Shown in pieces: positions 17,244 through 25,140 of a stretch of DNA of 64,000 bases; the stretch's first letter is position 1, and the number at the start of each line of letters is the position of its first letter. The notes beneath the pieces were generated by a model, which ran no database searches, was not told the origin of the DNA, and was given only the letters and a program-made list of their open reading frames with translations. The DNA is taken from the NCBI RefSeq assembly GCF_900683735.1, contig NZ_LR215979.1, positions 124,001-188,000 on the forward strand. Reading direction: 5' to 3'. The translations under genes were made by a program, and so were the position numbers. The stretch is from Fusobacterium ulcerans ATCC 49185. Its GTDB lineage: Bacteria; Fusobacteriota; Fusobacteriia; Fusobacteriales; Fusobacteriaceae.

Positions 17244-17624
17244 ATGAATGAATTAGGAAATATAAGAATAGCTGATGATGTAGTGAAAACAATAGCTGCA
17301 AAAGCTGCAGGGGATGTAGAAGGTATTTATAAACTTGCTGGTGGAGTAGTAGATGAAGTTAGTAAGATGTTAGGTAAAAAAAGACCAACTAATGGAGTTA
17401 AAGTAGAAGTAGGAGAAAAAGAGTGCAGCATCGAAGTATTTGTAATCGTAGAATTTGGATATCCAATTTCAGAAGTAGCTCATGAAGTTCAAAAAGCTGT
17501 ATTGAAAGCAGTATCTGAATTAAGTGGACTAAAAGTTGTTGAAGTAAATGTATATGTTCAAGATGTAAAAATCAGAACAGAAGGAACTTCTGAAGAAGAG
17601 GAAGATACAGAAGAAGGATTATAA
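17244..17624 (+). CDS. Asp23/Gls24 (YqhY-like) family protein
   Basis: A 126-residue cytosolic protein of the alkaline-shock Asp23/Gls24 family: IADDVVKTIAAKAAGDVEGIY at the start, VEVGEKECSIEVFVIVEFGYP in the middle, the amphipathic helix after it, NVYVQDVKI, and an acidic C-terminal tail. The start at 17244 follows GGAGGTG. The upstream ATG at 17229 includes the ribosome site and is rejected. In Bacillus the same order accB-accC-yqhY is found, and YqhY is linked genetically to control of acetyl-CoA carboxylase activity. The next gene encodes the membrane anchor of this protein family. Its exact molecular role is not known. Confidence 0.87.
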   Translation: MNELGNIRIADDVVKTIAAKAAGDVEGIYKLAGGVVDEVSKMLGKKRPTNGVKVEVGEKECSIEVFVIVEFGYPISEVAHEVQKAVLKAVSELSGLKVVEVNVYVQDVKIRTEGTSEEEEDTEEGL

Positions 17625-17629
17625 TATAA

Positions 17630-17651
17630 AGAGGCGTCTCAAAGCGCCTCT
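17630..17651 (+). terminator. Intra-operon hairpin (attenuator-like)
   Basis: AGAGGCG (17630-17636) pairs with CGCCTCT (17645-17651) around an 8-nt loop. The T tract after it is poor (TAAACTTTTA), so partial termination or RNA protection between the Asp23-like gene and amaP is more likely than a full stop. Confidence 0.55.
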
Positions 17652-17677
17652 AAACTTTTATTAAAGGTGGTATTATT

Positions 17678-18196
17678 ATGACTAATAAATTTCTTTTTTT
17701 TCTAGGATGGGTAGGAATATTTATATTATCGATCACTGGAATAGTATGTATTGTAATGCCGGATTTTATTGTAAAATTTAATCCATTAGACTCAACAAAA
17801 ACTAATGTTGCTATTGTTGTTATATGTGTAGCATATTTCTTGCTTTGTATCTTAAAACTTTTCTCTATGTTTGAAAAAACTGGTGATTATGAAATAAAAA
17901 CAGAAAATGGAAAAGTAACTATATCAGCAGCTTCTGTTACAAATTTTGTAAAAGAAATGTTATCTAGAGATAAAGATGTAGAAGGTATTAAAGTTTTTAC
18001 AGGAAAAAGAGGAAGAAAATTCTTTGTGAAAATAAAACTTGATATGCTTACAGATGGAAATATTGCAGAAAAGACTGCTTCTATTCAAGATGGATTGAAA
18101 AAAAGATTGGCTGATAAGATGGGATTAGAAGTTGATACTGTTGAAGTACAAATTTCTAAACTGTCAATAAAATCTCAAGATACTTCAGAAGAATAG
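17678..18196 (+). CDS. amaP: AmaP-like alkaline shock response membrane anchor protein
   Basis: A 172-residue inner-membrane protein with two N-terminal membrane segments (about residues 5-27 and 45-63) and a cytosolic Asp23-like domain from about 70 (YEIKTENGKVTISAASVTNFV, then VKIKLDM and VDTVEVQISKLSIK). In Gram-positive bacteria AmaP tethers Asp23 to the membrane. The preceding gene encodes the soluble Asp23-family partner and the next a DUF2273 small membrane protein, the usual trio. AAAGGTGG precedes the start. The family call is good; function in a Gram-negative-type envelope is inference. Confidence 0.82.
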   Translation: MTNKFLFFLGWVGIFILSITGIVCIVMPDFIVKFNPLDSTKTNVAIVVICVAYFLLCILKLFSMFEKTGDYEIKTENGKVTISAASVTNFVKEMLSRDKDVEGIKVFTGKRGRKFFVKIKLDMLTDGNIAEKTASIQDGLKKRLADKMGLEVDTVEVQISKLSIKSQDTSEE

Positions 18197-18208
18197 AGGT
18201 GATCATAT

Positions 18209-18433
18209 ATGTTAGCTGAAATGCTTGAAAAGTTATTAGTATCCCTTGTAAATAATTGGAAAAAATATTTAGGGTGCTTTATAGGATTTGTTTTAGGAAT
18301 TCTCCTTGTGGAGTATGGTCTGCCTAAAACAGTTTTTATAATAGTTCTAAGTATTATAGGATATAAAATGGGAGATATGACATTTATAAAAAGAATTAAA
18401 AAATTTATATTAGAGAAAATAAAAGAGGATTAG
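18209..18433 (+). CDS. DUF2273 small integral membrane protein
   Basis: A 74-residue protein with two hydrophobic stretches (KYLGCFIGFVLGILLVEYGL and TVFIIVLSIIGYKMGD) and a basic, charged C-terminus. This matches the DUF2273 proteins regularly found beside Asp23 and AmaP genes. It starts 12 bases after amaP with GAGGTGATC upstream. It is thought to be part of the Asp23 membrane complex, but no activity is known. Confidence 0.8.
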   Translation: MLAEMLEKLLVSLVNNWKKYLGCFIGFVLGILLVEYGLPKTVFIIVLSIIGYKMGDMTFIKRIKKFILEKIKED

Positions 18434-18445
18434 AAAGGAAATTTA

Positions 18446-18844
18446 ATGAGTAGAAGATTAGCGAGGGAAGAGTTATTTAAGTTAGTATTTGAAGGGGAAA
18501 TAAATGAAGAAAATACTAAAGATATATTAGAAAGTTATTTAAAAAGAGAAGAAATTCTTCAAAATGAAAATGAGATAACTTTTATTAAAAAATATATGAA
18601 TGGAATAGCTGAAAACAATGATAAGATCCTAAAAACAATAGAAGAAAAAATAACAGGATGGAGTTTTGAAAGAATAGGAAATGTAGAAAAAGCTCTTTTA
18701 AAAATTTCTGTTTACGAGATCTTATGTGAAGATACACCTCACGAGATAGTTATAAATGAAGCAGTGGAACTTGCAAAAATGTATGGAGATGAAAAAACAT
18801 CTGAATTCATAAATGGAGTCCTTGCTAAGGTAGTTAATAACTAA
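18446..18844 (+). CDS. nusB: Transcription antitermination factor NusB
   Basis: A 132-residue all-helical protein that binds boxA RNA with NusE (S10) in rRNA antitermination complexes. Family features are MSRRLAREELFKLVFE at the start, the central WSFERIGNVEKALLKISVYEIL segment and the C-terminal HEIVINEAVELAKMYGDEKTSEFINGVLAKV. AGAAAGGAAA gives the ribosome site. It is the last gene of the acc cluster, the same accBC-Asp23-nusB order known in Firmicutes, and is followed by a strong terminator. Confidence 0.95.
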   Translation: MSRRLAREELFKLVFEGEINEENTKDILESYLKREEILQNENEITFIKKYMNGIAENNDKILKTIEEKITGWSFERIGNVEKALLKISVYEILCEDTPHEIVINEAVELAKMYGDEKTSEFINGVLAKVVNN

Positions 18845-18863
18845 ATACTAAAAATGAAATCAA

Positions 18864-18892
18864 AACAGCCGTTTTTGCGGCTGTTTTTTTTA
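18864..18892 (+). terminator. Strong Rho-independent terminator after nusB
   Basis: AACAGCCG (18864-18871) and CGGCTGTT (18878-18885) form a GC-rich stem with a 6-nt loop, followed by eight or more T. Confidence 0.95.
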
Positions 18893-18961
18893 TGCATTAT
18901 AAAACCATAACCAATATATTAATCTAAAAGATTTAAAGATAAAGAATTAAATAAAAAACTA

Positions 18962-18990
18962 TTGACATTTAGTATAAAAAATAGTAAATT
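18962..18990 (+). promoter_or_regulatory. Candidate promoter upstream of the M20/AbgT operon
   Basis: TTGACA (18962-18967), 17 bases and TAAATT (18985-18990). A second possible -10, TATAAT at 18996-19001, overlaps the palindrome that follows. The intergenic stretch 18893-19161 also holds a short decayed-looking reading frame but no intact gene. Confidence 0.5.
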
Positions 18991-18999
18991 TAAAATATA

Positions 19000-19019
19000 A
19001 TACATTCTATAGAATGTAT
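19000..19019 (+). promoter_or_regulatory. 20-bp perfect palindrome, likely repressor operator
   Basis: ATACATTCTA followed at once by its reverse complement TAGAATGTAT. It overlaps or directly follows the -10 region, which is the position where a dimeric repressor would block transcription of the M20/AbgT genes. There is no T tract, so it is not a terminator. Confidence 0.65.
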
Positions 19020-19050
19020 AAAAAATAGGAGGAAAGTATGAAAAATATTG

Positions 19051-19138
19051 ATGACTAAAGCAGTTATGTCAATAGTAGAAATAAATCTTGGAATAAAATA
19101 AGGGAAAGAGTTCTTAAAAAGTATCTTTGGAAAAATAT
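19051..19138 (+). pseudogene. Possible decayed short gene before the M20 peptidase
   Basis: A strong TAGGAGGAAAG precedes an ATG at 19038 that gives only 6 codons (MKNIDD). It overlaps ATG 19051 in the +1 frame, which reads MTKAVMSIVEINLGIK then TAA (19099-19101). The same frame continues GKEFLKSIFGKI to another TAA at about 19138. The residue pattern looks protein-like across the stop, so this may be a broken gene start or a leader peptide. No family is recognised. Confidence 0.3.
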
Positions 19139-19161
19139 AATATTCATCTGGGAGGGATATA

Positions 19162-20280
19162 ATGAAAAATTTTAATATGAAAGAGTATATTACAGAACTA
19201 GAAAAAATAGTAAATATAGAAAGTGATAGTAAAAATATAAAAGGTGTTGCTGAAGTAGCAGATTATTTTTATGATAAATATAAAAAATTATTTTTAAATG
19301 TGGAGAAAATCCAAAACTATTCAGAGGTAGGTCCTTGTTTAAAAGTAACAAATACAAATGAAGAAAATTATGATGTGCTTTTTTTAGGGCATATGGATAC
19401 AGTTTTTCCAAAGGGAACAATAGAAGAAAGACCTTTTAAAAAAGAGGGGAATAAAGTATTTGGACCAGGGGTAATAGATATGAAAGGACCATTACTTTCA
19501 TTGTATTATGCTGTAAAGGAATTAGTTGATAAAGAAAATTTAAAAAAGTTCTGTATTTTATTAAATAGTGAAGAAGAAATTGGTTCAAAACACTATGGAG
19601 AATTAATAGAAAGAATAGCAGAAAAAAGCAAATATACTCTGGTGATAGAGCATGCAAGACCAGATGGGGCATTGGTAATAGAAAGAAAAGGTTCTGGAGG
19701 ATATGATATAGAATTTACTGGAAAAGCTTCCCATGCAGGAAGTGCTCCTGAAAAAGGGAGAAATGCTATAAGTGAAATGGCATATTGGATAAATAAATTG
19801 AATGAAGTTACTGATTTTGAAAAGGGGACTACTATTAATTGTGGTATAGCAAATGGGGGAACAGCAAAAAATGTAGTGGCAGAAAAAGCTTATCTTGGAA
19901 TGGAATTTAGAGTAAAAAAAGTTGAAGCTGTTGAAGAAATAATCAAGAAAATAGAGGATTTGAAAAAACATGCTGAGGAAAAAGAAATAAAATTAAAAAT
20001 TATAGGAGGACTAAATAGAGGCCCAATGGTTTTTAATGAAAAAAGCAAGAAATTATTTGAAATAATAAAAGAGGCAGGAAAAGAATTAGAAATTGAAATA
20101 AAAGGGGTTTCAAGTGGGGGAGGGTCAGATGGAAATATTACATCAAGTGTTGGAAGTCCTACAATAGATGGATTAGGGCCTATTGGAGGTGGACAGCATA
20201 GTGTAGATGAATATTTAGAATTAGATTCTGTTGAAGAAAGGATAGAGCTAATAGTAAGAATAATGGAAAAATTAAATTAA
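19162..20280 (+). CDS. M20 family metallopeptidase (carboxypeptidase G2-like)
   Basis: A 372-residue zinc peptidase. The metal and catalytic residues are H77 and D79 (LGHMDTVFP), D106 (GPGVIDMKGP), E137/E138 (NSEEEIGS), with the later zinc ligands in VIEHARPDGAL and the C-terminal GGGQHSVDE. The dimerisation lid starts with RKGSGGYDIEFTGKASHAGSAPEKG. The organisation resembles glutamate carboxypeptidase (CPG2). GGGAGGG lies upstream of the ATG. It is cotranscribed with an AbgT-type transporter 22 bases downstream, so the pair may import and cleave an acyl-glutamate or similar peptide. The substrate is not proven by sequence. Confidence 0.9.
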   Translation: MKNFNMKEYITELEKIVNIESDSKNIKGVAEVADYFYDKYKKLFLNVEKIQNYSEVGPCLKVTNTNEENYDVLFLGHMDTVFPKGTIEERPFKKEGNKVFGPGVIDMKGPLLSLYYAVKELVDKENLKKFCILLNSEEEIGSKHYGELIERIAEKSKYTLVIEHARPDGALVIERKGSGGYDIEFTGKASHAGSAPEKGRNAISEMAYWINKLNEVTDFEKGTTINCGIANGGTAKNVVAEKAYLGMEFRVKKVEAVEEIIKKIEDLKKHAEEKEIKLKIIGGLNRGPMVFNEKSKKLFEIIKEAGKELEIEIKGVSSGGGSDGNITSSVGSPTIDGLGPIGGGQHSVDEYLELDSVEERIELIVRIMEKLN

Positions 20281-20302
20281 AACATATTGGGAGGGGAATT
20301 AT

Positions 20303-21856
20303 ATGCAAGGAAAAAATAAAGGGTTATTTAACAAATTTTTAGATGGGGTAGAAACAGTTGGGAATAAACTTCCTCATCCTGGAACAATATTTCTTATTTT
20401 TGCAATAATGGTAGTTATAATTTCTCATTTTGCATTTTTAAGTGGAGCTGAAGTAACTTTTAAAGCAATAAATAAAGATCATCAATTAGTGGATAAAACT
20501 GTGAAAGCAGTTAGTTTATTGACACCAGATGGAATAAGATGGATGTTTAAGTCTATTGTAAAAAACTTTACTGGATTTGCACCTTTAGGAATGGTATTAG
20601 TAGCCATGTTTGGAGTAGGAGTAGCAGAAGAAACTGGATTATTGACAGTAATGTTGAGAAAACTTGTTTTGAGCGCTCCTAAATCAATAATTACTGCTGT
20701 AATTGTTTTTGCAGGAGTAATGTCAAATATAGCAGCAGATGCAGGATATGTTGTTCTTGTACCATTGGGAGCATTGATATTTTTAAGTTTTGGCCGTCAT
20801 CCACTAGCTGGGTTGGCAGCAGGTTTTGCTGGGGTATCTGGAGGATTTTCAGCCAATTTGTTGATTGGAACTCTTGACCCACTTTTAGGGGGAATAAGTA
20901 CAGAAGCTGCAAGATTATTAGATCCTAATTATACTGTATTTCCAACAGCTAACTATTATTTCATGGCAGTATCATGCATTTTAATTACAATAATAGGAAC
21001 TTTAATAACAGAAAAAATAGTAGAACCAAGATTAGGGAAATATGAAGGAGATCAAAAAGTAGAAATAACTGAAATAACTCCAATAGAACAGAGGGGATTA
21101 AAAGCAGCTGGATTATCATTGCTAGCTTTCTTTATATTTATAGGATGTCTAACTATTCCAGAAAGCGGAATTTTAAGAAATCCAATAAATCATTCTTTAA
21201 CAGATCATTCTCCATTGATGGATAGTATGGTTCCAATAATTAGTTTAGGGTTTATGATACCAGGGATTTTTTATGGAATATTTTCTAAAAAAATAAAGAG
21301 TGATAAAGATGTAATTAAAGGAATGAAAAATTCAATGGCTTCAATGTCTGGGTATATCAGTATTGTATTTTTTGCTAGTCAGTTTATTGCATATTTTAAA
21401 TACTCTAATTTGGGAACTATTTTAGCAGTTAACGGAGCAGATTTTTTAAAGGAAACAGGTTTTACAGGTCTTCCTCTAGTAATGGCATTCATTCTTCTCT
21501 CTGCATTTATGAATTTATTTATGGGATCAGCTTCAGCAAAATGGACTATCATGGCTCCCATATTTGTACCTATGTTTATGGGAATAGGGTTTGCACCAGA
21601 GTTTACACAAGTTGTATATAGAATAGGGGATTCTACAACTAATATTATCACTCCTTTGATGTCAAATTTTGCAACAGTAATTGCTTTTGGTCAAAGATAT
21701 AATGATAAACTTGGGATAGGAACACTTATATCTATGATGATTCCTTATACAATTTTATTCATGATTTTCTGGACTATATTGCTGGTAATATGGTATGTGT
21801 TTAATTTGCCATTAGGACCAGATGGAGTTATTCACTTAACTAATATGATTTTCTAA
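20303..21856 (+). CDS. abgT: AbgT family transporter
   Basis: A 517-residue inner-membrane protein with about 11-13 hydrophobic segments. It carries AbgT-family features: the N-terminal FLDGVETVGNKLPHPGTIFLIFA, the first half GAGVAEETGLL-like (here GVGVAEETGLLTVMLRK), the re-entrant FAGVSGGFSANLLIGTLDPLLGG and the second-half GSASAKWTIMAPIFVPM with IGDSTTNIITPLM. Characterised members import p-aminobenzoyl-glutamate or export sulfonamides. Pairing with an M20 peptidase mirrors the abgAB-abgT arrangement. GGGAGGGG precedes the ATG. Substrate assignment is inference; the family is secure. Confidence 0.92.
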   Translation: MQGKNKGLFNKFLDGVETVGNKLPHPGTIFLIFAIMVVIISHFAFLSGAEVTFKAINKDHQLVDKTVKAVSLLTPDGIRWMFKSIVKNFTGFAPLGMVLVAMFGVGVAEETGLLTVMLRKLVLSAPKSIITAVIVFAGVMSNIAADAGYVVLVPLGALIFLSFGRHPLAGLAAGFAGVSGGFSANLLIGTLDPLLGGISTEAARLLDPNYTVFPTANYYFMAVSCILITIIGTLITEKIVEPRLGKYEGDQKVEITEITPIEQRGLKAAGLSLLAFFIFIGCLTIPESGILRNPINHSLTDHSPLMDSMVPIISLGFMIPGIFYGIFSKKIKSDKDVIKGMKNSMASMSGYISIVFFASQFIAYFKYSNLGTILAVNGADFLKETGFTGLPLVMAFILLSAFMNLFMGSASAKWTIMAPIFVPMFMGIGFAPEFTQVVYRIGDSTTNIITPLMSNFATVIAFGQRYNDKLGIGTLISMMIPYTILFMIFWTILLVIWYVFNLPLGPDGVIHLTNMIF

Positions 21857-21873
21857 ATATTGTGATGATTATT

Positions 21874-21911
21874 AGGCTGTAAGTATAGAAATATATTTAC
21901 AGTCTTTTTTT
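21874..21911 (+). terminator. Rho-independent terminator after abgT
   Basis: AGGCTGTAAGTATA pairs with TATATTTACAGTCT (with G-T wobbles), then a run of seven T. Confidence 0.8.
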
Positions 21912-22182
21912 ATATAATAAAAAAAATCACAGAAAAATATGTGATGGAAAAGTTTTAATTGTATAAAAGATATTTAAAATTTTATATGCTGAATTATAAA
22001 ACATACTTAAAATTAAATGAATACATAAAGGTCTTTTTTACATATAAATATGAACTTTGAGATTTAAATCAATCTTTATAAAAGCAGGAGTATACATAAA
22101 AGCAACTCTTGGTTGATAGATTAATATATTTTTTTATGATAAAATTATAAAATATGAGTAAAATGATAGAGGAAGGGAAAAT
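21912..22182. other. Gene-free AT-rich intergenic region
   Basis: No reading frame of note. It holds a candidate promoter for the next gene, TTGATA (22113-22118), 16 bases, TATGAT (22135-22140). I see no stable hairpin, repeat or RNA gene. Confidence 0.6.
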
Positions 22183-22887
22183 ATGATAGAACTAGAAAAA
22201 CATCCAGTTGAAACAGAAGCAGGAGATCAATTTAGAGAATGTATTATAATGACAGCTTCAAAAAATCAAAAATTGAAAATGAGAGATCTTTTAGAAATGA
22301 GCAGGGAAATTGGTTTTTTAATTGAAGAATCTCAGCATGCAGATTATTTCGATCCTTTTGCTATCATGCTGGCAGAACTTTTTACAGAATATCAGAATTA
22401 TGGAAGATTTCCTAATTGGATATATAATATGGATGATGTCAAAGAAGTTGTTATAGATGAGAAAACAAAAGACTTGCTTCTACAAGTTCTTGACGATATT
22501 TATAATGAGAACAAAGTAGAGGGAAGAGAAAGAAATATCTGTATTCAATGGGAAAAAACTGAAATGAGTGAAATCTGGAAAAAGTATTTGGAGTCTTTGA
22601 TATATTCTTTAAAAAAAGCTGTTCCTTATAAAGAAACAGAAGAGGAAATAATTGAAAGAAAAAAGAAAGAAGAAAAAGAAAATAAATCTGGAAAGGGAAT
22701 AATTTTATTTTTTGTATTGATGTTTGGAATCATATTTATAATGGGAGTCTATATATTATATAATTCAGTAATGCTTTTAAGAACAGAAAAAATTCTACAA
22801 GGAATAGTAGCTTTATTATTTTCAGCAATAACTTTATTTTTCTCAGGAAAATTGTTTTTTGGTTTTTTTAAGAGTTTATTTAAATAG
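22183..22887 (+). CDS. Hypothetical protein with two C-terminal membrane helices
   Basis: A 234-residue protein not recognised by me. Residues 1-150 look soluble and mixed charged, with an acidic stretch around QHADYFDPFAIMLAELFTEYQNYGRFPNWI. A highly charged coil follows (KETEEEIIERKKKEEKENKSGKG split around residue 160-175). Then come two hydrophobic segments, ILFFVLMFGIIFIMGVYILY and IVALLFSAITLFFSGKLFFG, and a short basic tail. The topology suggests a cytosolic domain anchored from the C-terminal side. GAGGAAGGG precedes the ATG. A tiny membrane-protein gene follows and could be cotranscribed. No function can be proposed. Confidence 0.7.
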   Translation: MIELEKHPVETEAGDQFRECIIMTASKNQKLKMRDLLEMSREIGFLIEESQHADYFDPFAIMLAELFTEYQNYGRFPNWIYNMDDVKEVVIDEKTKDLLLQVLDDIYNENKVEGRERNICIQWEKTEMSEIWKKYLESLIYSLKKAVPYKETEEEIIERKKKEEKENKSGKGIILFFVLMFGIIFIMGVYILYNSVMLLRTEKILQGIVALLFSAITLFFSGKLFFGFFKSLFK

Positions 22888-22912
22888 GAAATAATAACAC
22901 AAAGGGAGAGGT

Positions 22913-23032
22913 ATGATCAAAAATATACATATAGGAAGAATTTATAGAAAAAAGATTAAATTTAGGATAAGAATAATTACTGCTCTATTGATAGTATCAA
23001 CAGTAATAATGTTATATTACAGATACAAATAA
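22913..23032 (+). CDS. Small single-pass basic membrane protein, 39 residues
   Basis: ATG at 22913 with AAAGGGAGAGGT just upstream, TAA at 23030-23032. The product begins MIKNIHIGRIYRKKIKFR, a strongly basic stretch (positive-inside rule), followed by one hydrophobic helix RIITALLIVSTVIMLYY and a basic end RYK. The ribosome site and the membrane-helix pattern suggest a real small protein. It lies 25 bases after the preceding unknown membrane protein and may share its transcript. No homologue is known to me. Confidence 0.55.
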   Translation: MIKNIHIGRIYRKKIKFRIRIITALLIVSTVIMLYYRYK

Positions 23033-23146
23033 ATTTTATAAAATAACAAGTGGGAAAGAATAAATTCTCCTTACTATTAAAATAATTCAAAATAAAGTAT
23101 AATATATTCAAAGTAATTTTATAATTAATGGAAAAGAGGGATATAA

Positions 23147-23617
23147 ATGAGAAAAATATTGTTTTCAATATTCATATTTTCTTTAAGTATGATAGCTATG
23201 GCTGTCAGTGGAAAAGTAATCAAAGTATCTGATGGAGATACTATTTTGCTTCAATCTGGAAGTCAGAGGATAAAAGTAAGAATGTATGGAATAGATGCTC
23301 CTGAATTAAAACAGAACTATGGAGAAGATTCTAAAAATTATTTAGAAAAAAGAATATTGAATAAAAATGTTGATGTAAAAGTGATAAATGAAGATAAGTA
23401 TGGCCGTAAAGTAGGAAAAGTGTTTTACAAGAATAAAGATATAAATTTAGAAATGATAAAAACAGGAAATGCTTGGTTTTATGAATATCATGCTAAAAAA
23501 GAAAAAGAATATAGAAAAGCATCTAAAAGTGCTCAGGAACAAAAATTGGGGCTATGGAAAGATAAAAATCCACAGAATCCAAGGAATTTTAGATTAGAAC
23601 ACAGAAGAGAGGATTAA
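23147..23617 (+). CDS. Exported thermonuclease (SNase-like) family protein
   Basis: A 156-residue protein with a cleavable-looking signal peptide (MRKILFSIFIFSLSMIAMAVS, about 20 residues). Its staphylococcal-nuclease domain has the calcium-site Asp in KVSDGDTI, the conserved RMYGIDAPEL with catalytic Arg, the Glu in the following helix region, and YGRKVGKVF with the second catalytic Arg. It should cleave DNA or RNA in the periplasm or outside the cell with Ca2+. The gene ends 4 bases before the M32 carboxypeptidase start, suggesting one transcript. The family call is secure; the biological role (nutrient scavenging or biofilm DNA) is inference. Confidence 0.9.
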   Translation: MRKILFSIFIFSLSMIAMAVSGKVIKVSDGDTILLQSGSQRIKVRMYGIDAPELKQNYGEDSKNYLEKRILNKNVDVKVINEDKYGRKVGKVFYKNKDINLEMIKTGNAWFYEYHAKKEKEYRKASKSAQEQKLGLWKDKNPQNPRNFRLEHRRED

Positions 23618-23621
23618 AAAT

Positions 23622-25121
23622 ATGAAAAAAGAGATAAAAAGATTTAGAGAATTAATTAAAGAAAAAAAACTGATAGATTCATCATTGGGAATATTGCAAT
23701 GGGATTTAGAAACAACTACTCCAAGAAAAGGAAAGGAACTTCTTTCTGAGATGGTAGGATATCTAAGTATGAAAAGCTATGATATAGTTACCTCAGAAGA
23801 ATTTTTAAATCTTGTGAAATTTTTAAAAGCAAATGAGAAGGAATTAGATGATATTCAAAGAAAAGAAATAGATGATATGGCTGAAGAGATAGAGAAAATA
23901 AGTAAAATACCTCCTCATGAATATCAAGAGTATTCAGAACTGACTGCTAAAACTCAAGGTGTGTGGGAAGAGGCAAAGGCTAAAAATGATTTTAATATGT
24001 TTAAAGAAAATTTAAAAAAGATATTTGAATTTAATATAAAATTTGCAGAATATCAAGGGAAAAAGGATAAAAAAATATATGATATAATTTTAGATGAGTA
24101 TGAAAGAGGAATGAATACAGAAAAGCTGGATGAGTTTTTTGGAGCATTGAGAGCAGAGATAGTTCCACTTCTAAAAAAGATAATGGAAAAAAATAAAAAC
24201 AGTAAGATATCAAGTTTAAAGGCAAAAGTAAATGTTGATGAACAGAAAAAATTCAATAGATTTTTAAGCGAATATTTGGGATTTGATTTTGACAGAGGAG
24301 TAACAGCTGAAAGTGAACATCCTTTCACACTGAATCTGGATAAGAATGATGTAAGGCTTACTACTAAATATATAGATGATATGCCTTTTTCTTCAATATT
24401 CAGCACTATTCATGAAACAGGGCATGGAATATATGAACAGCAGGTAGGAGATGATTTACAAGGAACTACTTTAGCTACTGGTGGTTCTATGGGGCTTCAT
24501 GAATCTCAATCGAGATTTTATGAGAATATGATAGGAAGAAGTATGAGTTTCTGGAAGGGAATATATGATAAAAACATAGATATATTTCCACTTCTTAAAG
24601 AAATAAAAATAGATGAGCTATACAGGGAGATAAACAGAGTAGAACCTTCTTTTATAAGAACAGAGGCAGATGAGCTTACATATTCACTTCATATAATGAT
24701 TAGATATGAAATAGAAAAAGGAATAATTAATGGAGAGATAGAGATAGATAATCTTCCAGAAGTGTGGAATGAAAAGATGAAAGAGTATCTAGGAGTAGTA
24801 CCAGAAACAGATAGAGAGGGAGTACTGCAGGATGTGCATTGGGCATGCGGGCTTATTGGATATTTTCCATCTTATGCACTGGGAAATGTATATGCTGCTC
24901 AATTATATAATACTATGAAAAAAGATATGGATGTAAGTTCTCTTCTTGAAAATGGTAAACTAGACAGGATAAAAGGATGGCTGAGAGATAGAATACATAT
25001 TTATGGAAAACTAAGAGAAACAGCTGAACTTATTCAAGAGATAACTGGAGAAGAGCTTGAACCAAAATACTATATAGAATATTTAAAAGAAAAATATTCA
25101 AAAATATATGATCTCGACTAA
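23622..25121 (+). CDS. M32 family thermostable-type carboxypeptidase
   Basis: A 499-residue helical metallocarboxypeptidase of the Taq/Pfu family. The zinc motif HEXXH appears as HETGH in STIHETGHGIYEQQ near residue 264, and the third-ligand region is GLHESQSRFYENMIGR. Other family signatures are the DLETTTPRKG segment near the start, RTEADELTYSLHIMIRYEIE and DREGVLQDVHWACGLIGYFPSYALGN. The length matches the family (about 500). No signal peptide, so it is cytosolic and trims C-terminal residues of peptides. It overlaps slightly, or is closely followed by, the DUF2207 gene. Confidence 0.94.
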   Translation: MKKEIKRFRELIKEKKLIDSSLGILQWDLETTTPRKGKELLSEMVGYLSMKSYDIVTSEEFLNLVKFLKANEKELDDIQRKEIDDMAEEIEKISKIPPHEYQEYSELTAKTQGVWEEAKAKNDFNMFKENLKKIFEFNIKFAEYQGKKDKKIYDIILDEYERGMNTEKLDEFFGALRAEIVPLLKKIMEKNKNSKISSLKAKVNVDEQKKFNRFLSEYLGFDFDRGVTAESEHPFTLNLDKNDVRLTTKYIDDMPFSSIFSTIHETGHGIYEQQVGDDLQGTTLATGGSMGLHESQSRFYENMIGRSMSFWKGIYDKNIDIFPLLKEIKIDELYREINRVEPSFIRTEADELTYSLHIMIRYEIEKGIINGEIEIDNLPEVWNEKMKEYLGVVPETDREGVLQDVHWACGLIGYFPSYALGNVYAAQLYNTMKKDMDVSSLLENGKLDRIKGWLRDRIHIYGKLRETAELIQEITGEELEPKYYIEYLKEKYSKIYDLD

Positions 25122-25140
25122 ACAACAGGAGGGGAAACAT

